The notes below the pieces were generated by a model. That model ran no database searches and was not told the origin of the DNA. It was given only the letters and a program-made list of their open reading frames with translations. 64,000 nucleotides of DNA from Coprinellus micaceus (lineage: Eukaryota; Basidiomycota; Agaricomycetes; Agaricales; Psathyrellaceae). The stretch is from NCBI GenBank assembly GCA_951394405.1, contig OX596338.1:3596001-3660000 (forward strand), read 5' to 3'. The translations under genes were made by a program, and so were the position numbers. Of the stretch, positions 63,907-64,000 are shown in pieces (the stretch's first letter is position 1; every line of letters starts with the position of its first letter).

Positions 63907-64000
63907 TAGTACATTGAATGCATAGAGGTACGAACGAACAGAACACGGCGGAAAGGAATGAGTGTGGGGGGCGGACTCGACAGGGGCAAAATCGCGACAC

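Overview
This is nuclear DNA from a filamentous fungus, almost certainly a mushroom-forming basidiomycete (Agaricomycetes). The evidence is the gene structure: many 43-85 bp introns with GTRNGY-type donors and YAG acceptors that restore long reading frames, plus families I know mainly from mushroom genomes (DUF6533-like membrane protein, DUF6698-like protein, multicopy F-box proteins, a Helitron with a DUF6570 region). Genes were rebuilt by eye by splicing frames across intron signals. Where every splice phase closes I give exon coordinates.

Layout. 1-12 kb is gene-poor: I see only a probable relic of a DUF6533-type membrane protein (about 4.0-5.6 kb). 12.2-16.5 kb holds a head-to-tail series of decayed Hsp90 copies on the minus strand; a further decayed, truncated copy lies on the plus strand at 34.3-35.3 kb. 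16.8-32.9 kb carries lineage-specific genes of unknown function: a 1003-aa low-complexity protein with in-frame minisatellites, a coiled-coil protein, an 8-exon DUF6698-like gene, a Cys-rich 5-exon gene, and an SR-rich 648-codon frame. 36.2-64 kb is dominated by eight F-box-like genes of two or three families. They are interrupted by a Helitron whose single intron-free frame of about 7.8 kb encodes a Rep/helicase with a C-terminal cysteine-protease-like domain, and by a pair of divergent multi-exon orphan genes (905 aa and 246 aa).

How the pieces fit. The F-box genes look like a lineage-specific expansion of SCF-type substrate receptors. Three of them (40.0-41.1, 41.4-42.5 and 62.7-63.9 kb) share, downstream of the F-box, a region resembling a nucleotidyltransferase fold; its signature is present in the 63-kb gene and degraded in the tandem pair. 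The Helitron carries its own protease-like, possibly deubiquitinase-like, module and sits among ubiquitin-ligase receptor genes. That proximity is suggestive only. No rRNA, tRNA or CRISPR was recognised.
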